A stretch of 8,838 bases of DNA from Dehalococcoidales bacterium (GCA_028713395.1 JAQTOJ010000073.1:1-8838), one strand, 5' to 3'; numbered from the stretch's first letter, positions 1 through 6,490 are shown. Notes: generated by a model not told the origin, from the sequence alone. Translations and numbers: made by a program.

Positions 1-16
1 GAGGGCATTCGCCCTC
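1..16. repeat. Short hairpin GAGGGC-ATTC-GCCCTC
   Basis: A 6-bp perfect stem closes an ATTC loop at the very start of the window. The same loop and stem core recur at 8144-8161 with a changed but still paired stem, GAAGGGC/GCCCTTC. The bases that follow (20-80) also resemble 8188-8252. The element may extend upstream beyond the window. No T-tract follows it, so a terminator is not supported. Confidence 0.55.
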
Positions 17-19
17 CGT

Positions 20-80
20 CTTCTGGAACTACTACCTTGTCCCAACCAGATTACAGCTATCCATTAGCAATCAGTACCGA
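20..80. repeat. Divergent copy A of a dispersed block (partner 8188-8252)
   Basis: Aligned by eye, this block shares CTTCT-GAAC, CCTTG, CAACCAG, GCTAT, TTAGC and a final ACCG with 8188-8252, in the same order and orientation with small gaps. Each copy lies downstream of a GGGC-ATTC-GCCC hairpin. It is non-coding in both places. Its identity is unknown; a dispersed repeat or a structured RNA are the main options. Confidence 0.45.
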
Positions 81-192
81 AGAAAAAAACCATATAACGG
101 TTTATTATGAAAAAGCTAAATCAAGATTGTGTATGCCATTCAAATAAATTCGGGATAACGAAACAAGAAACTCACCAGACTAATATAAGGTA

Positions 193-666
193 TCAACTAA
201 AAATTGTTATCACCCAATCTAGTAACCGGGTAAAGTCCATGACAACTAATATTAGTATTAATAGCAATTCAACAATAATAGCAACCTTACCCCAACCGCC
301 AACAACCCTTTGATAATGTTTTCGTCCATCAAGTTTATCTATCAAAGATACGCTCTGGATTTTCCCAAATATAGACTTTGTTATGGTCGTTGAGATAGGC
401 AAAAACAAGTCAAATAAAGCCATTAAAACCATAACAGAGAATAATTCTATTGGTCTACCTTGAACTATTTCATCTGTACCTGGATTTAGAACCACTATCG
501 CAATGGCAACTATTCCTATTACCACCGCACAGTACGACCATATTAGTCCTAAATATGTTGTAGTAACGCAATTACTCTCATCTCGATATTTAACCCACTG
601 ATTTGCGCGTAGAATTATTATTGCGCCGATAAATCCTATTGCTGATATGAAACCATTGATCGGCAT
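193..666 (-). CDS. Hypothetical four-helix membrane protein
   Basis: This 157-residue protein is not recognised as a named family. Hydrophobic stretches at about residues 5-19, 39-60, 73-90 and 127-145 suggest four membrane helices. Charged segments lie between them, at about 20-32 (ANQWVKYRDE) and 100-122. There is no enzymatic motif and no separate cleavable signal peptide, so it is probably an integral inner-membrane protein of unknown role. The ATG at 666 is preceded by AAAAAGGT about 8 bases upstream, a reasonable ribosome binding site. The gene stands alone on the minus strand with about 290 bases of AT-rich DNA upstream. Its codons favour A/T endings (ATT, ATA, TTA) far more than the genes from 953 onward, which hints at recent acquisition or weak selection. 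A spurious ORF is possible, but the regular hydrophobic segments argue that it is real. Confidence 0.6.
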   Translation of the reverse strand: MPINGFISAIGFIGAIIILRANQWVKYRDESNCVTTTYLGLIWSYCAVVIGIVAIAIVVLNPGTDEIVQGRPIELFSVMVLMALFDLFLPISTTITKSIFGKIQSVSLIDKLDGRKHYQRVVGGWGKVAIIVELLLILILVVMDFTRLLDWVITIFS

Positions 667-895
667 AACTATTACCTTTTTGATCTAGCAGTTTAGATTC
701 TATTTTTCCTACCGTGGCTCAGTTGATTTCCGGTGATATTCAAGAGTAGTAATTCTATTGTTTCAAATTAAAATTAAGTTTGATTATATGACTAACATAC
801 ATAAATAGCAATAAACTTATATACAAGTAACTCGTACGTATAAACAACGACCATATATAGCGCAGCCACTTTACTTCTCGTAATGACCAGGTAAA
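667..895. other. AT-rich intergenic stretch without recognised features
   Basis: This spacer separates the orphan membrane gene from the terminator at 896. It is AT-rich with stop codons in all frames. No convincing promoter hexamer pair, RNA gene or long inverted repeat could be supported by eye. Confidence 0.5.
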
Positions 896-932
896 AAAGA
901 ACACCCTCACCGGAAAGGTGAGGGTGTTCTTT
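896..932 (-). terminator. Intrinsic terminator of the nitrogen operon
   Basis: A perfect 16-bp stem (896-911 with 917-932) closes a five-base loop. Read on the minus strand, the stem is followed by a run of T (complement of 893-898), giving a textbook Rho-independent terminator 20 bases past the stop of the gene ending at 953. The plus-strand side also ends in TTT, so some bidirectional activity is possible, but no plus-strand gene ends here. Confidence 0.92.
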
Positions 933-952
933 AATTGTGACTTACTTGAAGG

Positions 953-1336
953 CTAGTTCTTGACGGAGACTTCCACCATGCTTTGCCGGGCGATCGACTG
1001 CTCTTTGCCGTTGACTTTGATATACACGTGCATCAAGCCCATCACCTCATATTTCCCGTTTTTCAGCAGGCGGGTATCCCACTGCACGGCAAAATTCTCC
1101 GCTTTGTCCTCGGATTCGCCGATCTTGAGCCAGGTGCCGCTGCCCTTCTTGCGGTAATACCAGGGGTTGGAAACCCGGCTGACCGGCCCGACAATACCTA
1201 AGTCCTTCAACTCCAGCTTTAGCAGGTCTTCATCTACCATTTCCCTTAGTCTGACCGTGCCGGAAAATTTTTTCAGCGTGGCGGAGGGCACAATAAAGTG
1301 CGGTCCCCATTCGTAAGACATTTTCTCCTCTTTCAC
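953..1336 (-). CDS. Small Ig-like fold protein, cytosolic
   Basis: The protein has 127 residues from the GTG at 1336, or 122 from the in-frame ATG at 1321. GTG has GGAGG 8 bases upstream; ATG has GAGGAG only 3 bases upstream, so both starts are plausible and the GTG codon lies next to the second SD. The sequence alternates short beta-strand-like segments. It carries a bacterial Ig-like signature: PWYYRKKGSGTWLKIGE, then a WDT turn, then L-KNGKYEVMG. This suggests a single beta-sandwich domain filling nearly the whole chain. No signal peptide or membrane segment is seen, so it is probably intracellular, which is unusual for this fold. The gene follows the glutamate synthase-like gene by 30 bases and precedes a strong terminator, so it is the last gene of that operon. 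A partner or chaperone-like role for the synthase is only a guess. Confidence 0.8.
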   Translation of the reverse strand: MKEEKMSYEWGPHFIVPSATLKKFSGTVRLREMVDEDLLKLELKDLGIVGPVSRVSNPWYYRKKGSGTWLKIGESEDKAENFAVQWDTRLLKNGKYEVMGLMHVYIKVNGKEQSIARQSMVEVSVKN

Positions 1337-1366
1337 CCGCTGTTCCTCCGGTTAACGTCTTCAGGG

Positions 1367-2959
1367 TTAGCTATCTAAAACCTTCAAAGCTTCTTCACGG
1401 TAGGCATCCATTACATACGGGATACCTGTTACTTTAGCACATTCATCGGTCAAAGACATCAGTTCTTTGCGGCTGATGACATTGACATTGAAGCAACGGG
1501 AACCGGCCATCAACTGCTGTAAACCGACCTTGATCTTTTCAGAGTAGCTGTAGATACCGATGGCGCCCAGCGGGATATTTTTGATCTCGCTGTTGCCCAC
1601 GAGTTTCTTGACATCTTCGTCGTTGACGAAAATCTCTTCAACGGTGGAACCGAACTGACTGACGGAGGCGGGCAATTTACCCTCTGCCATCCACTGGGCA
1701 ATGTTCTTGCCGACCATACCCGGGATCATCAGCGCGCGTCCCATGCAAACGGCTTTCACGAAGGGAGCGCCCATGGCCAGGGCTTTGTAAACGCCGTCTT
1801 CGCTGGAGAAACCACCGGCAAAAGCGAGATCGGGGGGTCTTTGACCCTTATCGGCTAAGCGGCGGGCAAAATCGTAAGCGGCGGCATGCAGATAAATGGT
1901 GGGCACGCCCCACTCTTCCATCATGCGCCAGGGGCTCATACCGGTACCGCCGGCCGCGCCGTCGATGGTCAGGAGGTCGATCTTGGCATTGGAACCCCAC
2001 TTGATAGCCATGGCCAGTTCGCGCAGGCTGTAAGCGCCGGTCTTCAGGGTGATTCTCTTGAAACCCATGTTGCGGAGCTCTTTGACTCTGTCATAGAAAC
2101 CCTGCTCGTCGATGAAGCCGAGGCGGCTGTGGCGTTCGAACTCTTTAATGGCGCCGGCTTTGAAAGCGGCTTGATTGGTGGGATTGGAAGGGTCCGGGGT
2201 GACGATGTAACCGCGTTTCTGCAATTCGATGGCTCTTTCCAGGCTGCCGACTTTAATTTCACCGCCGATACATTTGGCGCCCTGACCCCATTTCAGTTCG
2301 ATGGTATCCAGTTTGTGTTTCTTGGCGACATATTCAGCGACGCCGAGTCTGGAGTCTTCCACGTTGCACTGCACCAGGATTTCGCCGTAACCGCTGTGAT
2401 AGCGTTTGTAAACCTCAATGCGGCGGTCCATATCCGGCGCCAGGGAGACTTTACCCTTGGCATCCCGTTCCAGTTTCGGATCAATACCGCAGACATTTTC
2501 ACCGCAGACCAATGTGACGCCACTGAGGGCGGCGCCCACGGCGAAGTGTTCCCAGTTCTTGCGGGCGATCTCGGTGGAACCGAGCGCGCCGGTGAAGATG
2601 GGGACTTTCATTTTTACTTTCTTGGTCCAGCCGTATTCAGTTTCAGTGCTGACGCTGGGGAAGGTGGCGGTATCGGGATCGCCCACAACCCCGGCGGGCA
2701 GACCTTTGGCGCCCAGCGCGTAACCCTGGATATTGAGATGCGAATAATCTACGGGGTAATCTTTATCACCGCCGGCAGTCACATCACCGAAGGGTCCGGG
2801 ATAAATCAATTCGCGGCCGCGGAAGGTGGCCTTAAAGACTTCGCAGTTTCCGGTACAACCGTCGATACAGCGGCTGCACAATCCGCTCATCGCCACAACG
2901 TTGCGCGAACGGTTGGCTGTTCTGGTGGCATCATTGCCACGGGGGCTTTGCAGGTTCAT
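1367..2959 (-). CDS. FMN-binding glutamate synthase-like protein
   Basis: This 530-residue protein belongs to the family of the FMN (synthase) domain of glutamate synthase, which in the full enzyme reduces 2-iminoglutarate to glutamate. Visible landmarks include TGALGSTEI (123-131), the GQGAK loop (225-229), DGAAGGTGMSP (333-343) and AGGFSSEDGVYKALAMGA (381-398), all matching FMN/substrate-binding segments of a TIM barrel. Four N-terminal cysteines, C28-x2-C31-x3-C35-x3-C39, could bind an Fe-S cluster. The usual three-cysteine [3Fe-4S] motif after the barrel is absent; only isolated C405, C489 and C507 occur there. No glutaminase domain or gene is present, so the protein resembles archaeal-type stand-alone synthase subunits, and its true substrate is uncertain. 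The ATG at 2959 has an AAGGAG ribosome binding site. It lies downstream of an NrpR-type regulator, shares an operator-like palindrome with it, and is followed by the Ig-like gene. Confidence 0.88.
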   Translation of the reverse strand: MNLQSPRGNDATRTANRSRNVVAMSGLCSRCIDGCTGNCEVFKATFRGRELIYPGPFGDVTAGGDKDYPVDYSHLNIQGYALGAKGLPAGVVGDPDTATFPSVSTETEYGWTKKVKMKVPIFTGALGSTEIARKNWEHFAVGAALSGVTLVCGENVCGIDPKLERDAKGKVSLAPDMDRRIEVYKRYHSGYGEILVQCNVEDSRLGVAEYVAKKHKLDTIELKWGQGAKCIGGEIKVGSLERAIELQKRGYIVTPDPSNPTNQAAFKAGAIKEFERHSRLGFIDEQGFYDRVKELRNMGFKRITLKTGAYSLRELAMAIKWGSNAKIDLLTIDGAAGGTGMSPWRMMEEWGVPTIYLHAAAYDFARRLADKGQRPPDLAFAGGFSSEDGVYKALAMGAPFVKAVCMGRALMIPGMVGKNIAQWMAEGKLPASVSQFGSTVEEIFVNDEDVKKLVGNSEIKNIPLGAIGIYSYSEKIKVGLQQLMAGSRCFNVNVISRKELMSLTDECAKVTGIPYVMDAYREEALKVLDS

Positions 2960-2993
2960 AGTAGACTCCTTCCAATATTTATTTGATACTCAG

Positions 2994-3007
2994 AGGGATA
3001 AATCCCT
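2994..3007. promoter_or_regulatory. Palindrome AGGGAT-AA-ATCCCT at the synthase leader
   Basis: A perfect 6-bp inverted repeat with a 2-base centre lies 35-48 bases upstream of the synthase start. It touches the candidate -10 at 3007-3012 and would cover the predicted transcription start. With so short a centre it is more likely a protein site than an RNA hairpin. Its binder is unknown. Confidence 0.35.
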
Positions 3008-3035
3008 TTATATCCTGATTTTTATTGACTTCTAA
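3007..3035 (-). promoter_or_regulatory. Candidate promoter of the glutamate synthase-like gene
   Basis: On the minus strand, TTAGAA (3035-3030) and TATAAA (3012-3007) are separated by 17 bases. The predicted start falls near 3000, giving a leader of about 40 bases. The CGGCAA-type palindrome at 3043-3058 lies just upstream of the -35. The -35 is imperfect and other hexamers are possible in this AT-rich gap. Confidence 0.4.
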
Positions 3036-3042
3036 CGGCAAT

Positions 3043-3058
3043 CGGCAAATATTTGCGG
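3043..3058. promoter_or_regulatory. NrpR-type operator candidate, synthase copy
   Basis: The palindrome is CGGCAA-ATAT-TTGCGG, with one mismatch between arms. An extra CGGCAA half-site lies immediately upstream at 3036-3041, and an outer inverted repeat TAACGG (3033-3038) with CCGTTA (3066-3071) surrounds it. The same 6-4-6 palindrome is found in front of the regulator gene at 4142-4157, and both are preceded by AAT. NrpR proteins bind short spaced palindromes in methanogens (GGAA-N6-TTCC); this different sequence is inferred to be the local version. Confidence 0.6.
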
Positions 3059-3119
3059 ATATTTTCCGTTATCTTATAATCAATCGATATTAAATTTTGT
3101 TTAGTTACGGTAAAGCCGT

Positions 3120-4118
3120 CTATATCAAGGTGCTGATTTTGATGAGACTCTGATAATCCACAATGGTGCTCATGGCATGACTCTCCGCGGTGAGCCCGGC
3201 TTCTTCAGCGGCGGCGACAGGATTCAAACCGCCGACCAGAATGACACCAATACGGTTGAGATCGACGGAAACTTCACACACAGCTTCGCTGGCATTACCC
3301 ATGGCGATCAGTCCGCCCATACCAGCCTTCTTCAGCTTGGCAACGGTCTCTTCCACGATGGGGCGACATAAAGAAGGAATTTCACGGTAGTTGGCCAGAA
3401 TTTTTCCATCGCCTTTTTTCACGGCCTCGGTAACCGTTGTCATACCGGCGCGGATAAAAACCTCCGAGGGATCCATGGAAGAGCCGGCATAATTGATGAG
3501 TTCCACGAAACGGAGGGGTTTACTATCGCGCAGTTCGAGAATGCCGCCGAAACGTGAATCCATGGGCACGCCGGCTTTCAATAGAGTACCGTTGATGACG
3601 ATGCTACAGATGGTAGCGAGCGCAATTTTACCTTTGGGAACAATCGTATCGCCGAAGCGTTCGCCTTCACGGGCGGTGGCCACCAGGTCACTAACGCATA
3701 AGCCTTTTTCAAAAACCGGCTTCATGACACGCAGCGCTTCCCCGAATTTTTCTTTGGGGAAATAAGAAATGTTCACCGGCACCAGACCGGAGCGTTTTTC
3801 CAGATCGAAATTGGTACGAAAGGCTAAGAGTTCGATACGGGAGATGGCAAAACCTACTTTATCTCTAACGAGCGCGCTTTTTAATTCTTCCAAACCGGCA
3901 TCGGTAATCAAACGGCCGTCTCTGCCGACCAACTGGGTAAGACCCCGTTCGTCCATGAGTTTCAGGTGATAGCGCACGGCCCGTTCTCCGAGCTCAATAC
4001 CGTGGATTTTAATCTGGTGGGCAATGACACGGGCGCCTAACGGTTCTTTGGAATCACGCAGTATTTTGAGTATGGCAATGACCTTGCGTTTTACTTCCTG
4101 AGTATCCGAACCAATCAT
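3120..4118 (-). CDS. nrpR: NrpR-like nitrogen regulator (HTH plus NrpR/DUF128 domain)
   Basis: The product is a transcriptional regulator of 332 residues. Residues about 7-80 form a winged helix-turn-helix with recognition-helix segment GERAVRYHLKLMDERGL (44-60). The rest matches the NrpR effector-binding domain (DUF128), with recognisable VPVNISYFP, ATICSIVINGTLLKAG, SRFGGILE and INYAGSSMDPSEVFI segments. In methanogens NrpR represses nitrogen-assimilation genes and is released by 2-oxoglutarate. This copy has one effector domain, like NrpRI of Methanosarcina rather than the two-domain type. ATG 4118 is preferred because AAAGGGG lies 4 bases upstream; the in-frame ATG at 4133 has no ribosome binding site and lies within the leader. 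The gene has a strong own promoter with an operator-like palindrome, suggesting autorepression. The glutamate synthase-like gene lies 160 bases downstream with a second copy of that palindrome. Confidence 0.88.
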   Translation of the reverse strand: MIGSDTQEVKRKVIAILKILRDSKEPLGARVIAHQIKIHGIELGERAVRYHLKLMDERGLTQLVGRDGRLITDAGLEELKSALVRDKVGFAISRIELLAFRTNFDLEKRSGLVPVNISYFPKEKFGEALRVMKPVFEKGLCVSDLVATAREGERFGDTIVPKGKIALATICSIVINGTLLKAGVPMDSRFGGILELRDSKPLRFVELINYAGSSMDPSEVFIRAGMTTVTEAVKKGDGKILANYREIPSLCRPIVEETVAKLKKAGMGGLIAMGNASEAVCEVSVDLNRIGVILVGGLNPVAAAEEAGLTAESHAMSTIVDYQSLIKISTLI

Positions 4119-4141
4119 TTTTCCCCTTTCCATGTGCTAAT

Positions 4142-4157
4142 CGGCAACCGTTTGCCG
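4142..4157. promoter_or_regulatory. NrpR-type operator candidate, autoregulatory copy
   Basis: A perfect palindrome, CGGCAA-CCGT-TTGCCG, sits in the leader of the regulator gene. It begins 14 bases after the -10 of a near-consensus promoter, at roughly +8 to +23, where a bound protein would block RNA polymerase. Its near match at 3043-3058 precedes the downstream synthase gene. Confidence 0.65.
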
Positions 4158-4171
4158 TTGAAAACACCCAC

Positions 4172-4200
4172 ATCATAATGTAGAGCGGTATAATTGTCAA
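4172..4200 (-). promoter_or_regulatory. Strong sigma70-type promoter of the nrpR-like gene
   Basis: On the minus strand, a consensus TTGACA (4200-4195) and TATGAT (4177-4172) are separated by exactly 17 bases. The predicted start is near 4165, leaving a leader of about 45 bases that contains the CGGCAA-N4-TTGCCG palindrome and the ribosome binding site. The near-perfect hexamers fit a promoter kept in check by a repressor. Confidence 0.85.
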
Positions 4201-4204
4201 TACG

Positions 4205-4236
4205 AAGCTAAAAGCAATCAGCCGTCAGCTTTTATT
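4205..4236. repeat. Remnant of an AGC-type repeat or small hairpin
   Basis: TAAAAGC (4209-4215) pairs with GCTTTTA (4228-4234) across a 12-base loop that contains AGCCGTCAGC. The text resembles the short AGCTGAC/AGCTGAT iterations seen in some bacterial intergenic regions. It abuts the -35 of the regulator promoter and the larger inverted-repeat element at 4246. Confidence 0.3.
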
Positions 4237-4245
4237 TTTATAATT

Positions 4246-4338
4246 GTCATTACGCAACCGCCAGAAGCGGATGAAGCAATCTCAGAAAGAGGGAAATCCC
4301 CCCGGAGATTGCCGCGTCCTTACAGTCCTCGCAAAGAC
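4246..4338. repeat. Degenerate interspersed inverted repeat
   Basis: The ends are imperfect inverted repeats: GTCATTACGC at 4246-4255 against the complement of CTCGCAAAGAC near 4328-4338. Inside, GAAGCAATCTC (4273-4283) faces GGAGATTGC (4304-4312). This is the pattern of the widespread interspersed repeats with a GTCATTGCGAG end and a GAAGCAATCTC core, here with several decayed positions. It is non-coding and fills most of the gap between the divergent regulator and kinase genes. Confidence 0.65.
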
Positions 4339-4396
4339 GATTCCCTGTTTGCAGCGGTTAGCGAGCAGACACGGCCACGCCGCATTCTCTTTCCTA

Positions 4397-4426
4397 TTGC
4401 CGTTAACGCACCGCGCACAGTATAAT
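4397..4426 (+). promoter_or_regulatory. Promoter of the two-component operon, predicted leaderless
   Basis: TTGCCG (4397-4402) and a consensus TATAAT (4421-4426) are separated by 18 bases. The expected start, about 7 bases after the -10, falls at 4433-4434, which is the A of the kinase ATG. No Shine-Dalgarno sequence lies before that ATG, so the operon mRNA is probably leaderless. Confidence 0.7.
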
Positions 4427-4433
4427 CAATGTA

Positions 4434-5681
4434 ATGAACGACCTGCCGATGCCAGCCAAACCCGACGATTCCAAAACACGTGAGGAATTACTGCGGGAGA
4501 TCAAAGAACTGCGGCAATGGCTGAACGACATGGAAGCCTCCAAACTGCAAGCCACCCAGGATGAAGAGATCGTCCGGGTTTTCCGCAGCAGTCCCATCGG
4601 CCTGTTTATTTTACAGGACGGCAAATTCAAATTCGTCAACGAGAACTTCCGCGGCGTGGTCACCGGCAGCGTGACCGACCTGCTGGAAACCGAATCAATG
4701 AAACTGGTGATCCCGGAAGACCGCGAAATGTTAAGGGATAACGCCATTAAAATGCTCAAGGGCGAAAACATTGCGCCGTATAAATACCGCATCATCACCA
4801 ACACCGGGCAAATACGCTGGTTGTTAGAAGGCGTAGTCTCCATACACTATCAGGGACGGCGGGCGGTGCTCGGGCACACCATGGACATCACCGAGCGGGA
4901 AAAAGCCCAGGAAAGGCTGGAAGAAGCCTACGAAAAAGAACGTAAAGCCCGTCAGGACCTGGAGGCTGAAGTGCAACGGCGTGTGGAGTTTACGCGGGCG
5001 CTGGTGCATGAATTGAAAACCCCTTTGACGCCCATTATGTCCTCCAGCGAGTTATTGGTGAGCGGCTTGAAACAGGAACCGTGGCTGAGTGTCGCCAAGA
5101 ATATATTGCGCGGCGCCGGCAACTTGAACCGCCGCATCGATGAACTGCTGGACCTGGCGAGAGGTGAGATCGGGCGGTTAAGGCTGCGCCCCACCCGCGT
5201 CAATGTCATCCGCCTGCTGCAGCAACTGGGCGGCGAGATGATGGCATTGGCGGCCAACAACGGCCAGGCACTGACCGTAGAACTTCCGCCTTTCCTGCCG
5301 CCGGTCTGGGGTGACGAAGACAGATTGCGGCAAATCGTATTGAATTTATTGATCAATGCCACCAAGTTCACACCGGAAGGTGGTAAAATAACCCTGCGCG
5401 CCAAAGATGCCGGGCAACAGATCATTTTCCAGGTACAGGATACCGGCCGCGGCATACCGGAAGATGAACAGAAACTGCTGTTCCAGGCATATCACCGGCA
5501 GGCTAACGATGAAGAGAATCTGAGCGGACTGGGGCTTGGTCTTTCATTATGTAAATTATTGGTCGAACTCCACGGCGGAAAAATCTGGGCGGAAAGCGAA
5601 CCGGGCAAAGGTTCCACCTTTTCCTTCTCCATACCGGTCCGTCCCACCGAGCAGGAACAGGAACAAATCAGCGGGGCTTAG
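4434..5681 (+). CDS. Soluble PAS-domain sensor histidine kinase
   Basis: A 415-residue histidine kinase that should phosphorylate the response regulator encoded 8 bases downstream. Domains in order are an N-terminal coiled segment (about 14-45), a PAS domain with PAC tail (about 46-155, ending HTMDITEREKAQE), a linker coiled coil (155-185), a HisKA dimerisation domain with H-box RALVHELKTPLTP (catalytic His192), and a HATPase domain (about 285-402). ATP-site boxes are visible: N box LNLLINATKFT (N308), G1 DTGRGIPED (336-344) and G2 GLGLGLSL. No signal peptide or membrane helix is seen, so it is cytosolic and probably senses an internal cue through PAS; the ligand cannot be read from sequence. 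The ATG at 4434 lies at the predicted transcription start and lacks a ribosome binding site. An in-frame ATG at 4449 is the alternative, also without one. Confidence 0.92.
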   Translation: MNDLPMPAKPDDSKTREELLREIKELRQWLNDMEASKLQATQDEEIVRVFRSSPIGLFILQDGKFKFVNENFRGVVTGSVTDLLETESMKLVIPEDREMLRDNAIKMLKGENIAPYKYRIITNTGQIRWLLEGVVSIHYQGRRAVLGHTMDITEREKAQERLEEAYEKERKARQDLEAEVQRRVEFTRALVHELKTPLTPIMSSSELLVSGLKQEPWLSVAKNILRGAGNLNRRIDELLDLARGEIGRLRLRPTRVNVIRLLQQLGGEMMALAANNGQALTVELPPFLPPVWGDEDRLRQIVLNLLINATKFTPEGGKITLRAKDAGQQIIFQVQDTGRGIPEDEQKLLFQAYHRQANDEENLSGLGLGLSLCKLLVELHGGKIWAESEPGKGSTFSFSIPVRPTEQEQEQISGA

Positions 5682-5689
5682 GAGATGTC

Positions 5690-6370
5690 ATGAAAGTACT
5701 GGTAATCGAAGATGATAAAGAGATCGTAGACGCCATTTCGCTGGCTTTCCAGATCCGCTGGCCGGAGGCCAAAGTAATTTCCAACCGCCTGGGACAAAAA
5801 GGCGTGGAACTGGTGGAAACCGAGCAACCCGATATCGTCATCCTCGACCTGGGACTGCCGGATATCAATGGCTTTGAAGTCCTGCGGCAAATACGGCGTT
5901 TTTCCAGCGTGCCTACCATTATATTAACCGTACGGTCGGACGAAAGCGACGTGGTGAAGGGACTGGAATGGGGCGCGGATGACTATATCACCAAACCTTT
6001 CCGCCAACTCGAATTGTTGGCTCGCGTCAAATCCCTCATCAGACGCCAGAGTCCCTCCGAAGAGACCTTATTGAATTTCGGGCCTTTGAAACTGGATCCG
6101 GTGACCGGGCAATTGATGATGGGCGAGAAAGAGATCGCTCTGACCGTGACCGAAAATCATATCCTGACATTCCTAATGAAGAACGCGGGGCATGTGGTCA
6201 CCCACTCCAACCTGGCGGAAGCGGTCTGGGGTGATGATTATCCCGGCGCGACAGATAGCCTGAAAGTCCATATCCGCCGTTTACGCGAGAAAATAGAAAA
6301 AGACCCCAGCAAACCAAAGTACATACTTACCAAAACCGGCGTGGGCTATTCCCTGACCAAACCGGAATAG
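5690..6370 (+). CDS. OmpR/PhoB-family response regulator
   Basis: This 226-residue regulator has a receiver domain at residues 1-118 and a winged-helix DNA-binding domain at about 128-224. The phospho-acceptor is D53 in VILDLGLPD, with acidic pocket residues E7/D8/D9, switch T80 and conserved K102 in the TKPF motif. The C-terminal half shows the usual OmpR features: LTVTENHILTFL, the recognition-helix region DSLKVHIRRLREKIE, and the closing TKTGVGYSL wing. The start ATG is 8 bases after the kinase stop, and the ribosome binding site TAGGAG overlaps that stop codon, so the two genes are co-transcribed and likely translationally coupled. It likely binds direct repeats as a dimer. The motif-rich gap just downstream, in front of the twin peptide genes, is the most obvious target. 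No terminator is evident after the gene. Confidence 0.95.
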   Translation: MKVLVIEDDKEIVDAISLAFQIRWPEAKVISNRLGQKGVELVETEQPDIVILDLGLPDINGFEVLRQIRRFSSVPTIILTVRSDESDVVKGLEWGADDYITKPFRQLELLARVKSLIRRQSPSEETLLNFGPLKLDPVTGQLMMGEKEIALTVTENHILTFLMKNAGHVVTHSNLAEAVWGDDYPGATDSLKVHIRRLREKIEKDPSKPKYILTKTGVGYSLTKPE

Positions 6371-6396
6371 CGGACTTAGATAGCCTTTCAAAATCG

Positions 6397-6490
6397 TTGT
6401 TTATACATCCTGTAAACAAAAACACGTCTTTTGTTAATATTTTATAAACATTTACCTTTTTGTTACCCGCTTTTTACTCATATGTAACAA
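6397..6490. promoter_or_regulatory. Cluster of TTGTTA/TAAACA-type motifs, likely regulator sites
   Basis: This AT-rich stretch between the response regulator and the first peptide gene holds repeated, related motifs. TTGTTTA (6397-6403) pairs with TAAACAA (6413-6419). TTGTTA occurs at 6431 and again at 6460, 29 bases apart. TATAAACA follows the first of these, and TTGTTAC (6460-6466) pairs with GTAACAA (6484-6490). Arrays of short repeats upstream of an imperfect promoter are typical of OmpR/PhoB-family control. Binding by the adjacent regulator is inferred. Confidence 0.5.

Noticed and set aside
107..313. 68-codon plus-strand frame starting at 107
   Set aside because: No ribosome binding site, low-complexity Asn/Thr/Ile-rich translation, and overlap with the better-supported membrane gene on the other strand.
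1886..2986. Long 366-codon open frame on the plus strand
   Set aside because: It is antisense to the glutamate synthase-like gene, whose family motifs are clear. The translation has no recognisable domain and reflects codon bias of the real gene.
4119..4133. Upstream ATG of the nrpR-like gene at 4133
   Set aside because: It lacks a ribosome binding site, whereas the ATG at 4118 has AAAGGGG at suitable spacing; the extra five codons are the SD region itself.
4244..4483. 79-codon frame across the kinase upstream region
   Set aside because: It runs through a degenerate inverted repeat and the kinase promoter and overlaps the kinase start in another frame.
6397..6419. TTGTTTA/TAAACAA inverted repeat as a terminator of the kinase operon
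   Set aside because: The stem is AT-only and 7 bp, with no T-tract directly after it. It fits a protein-binding site better.
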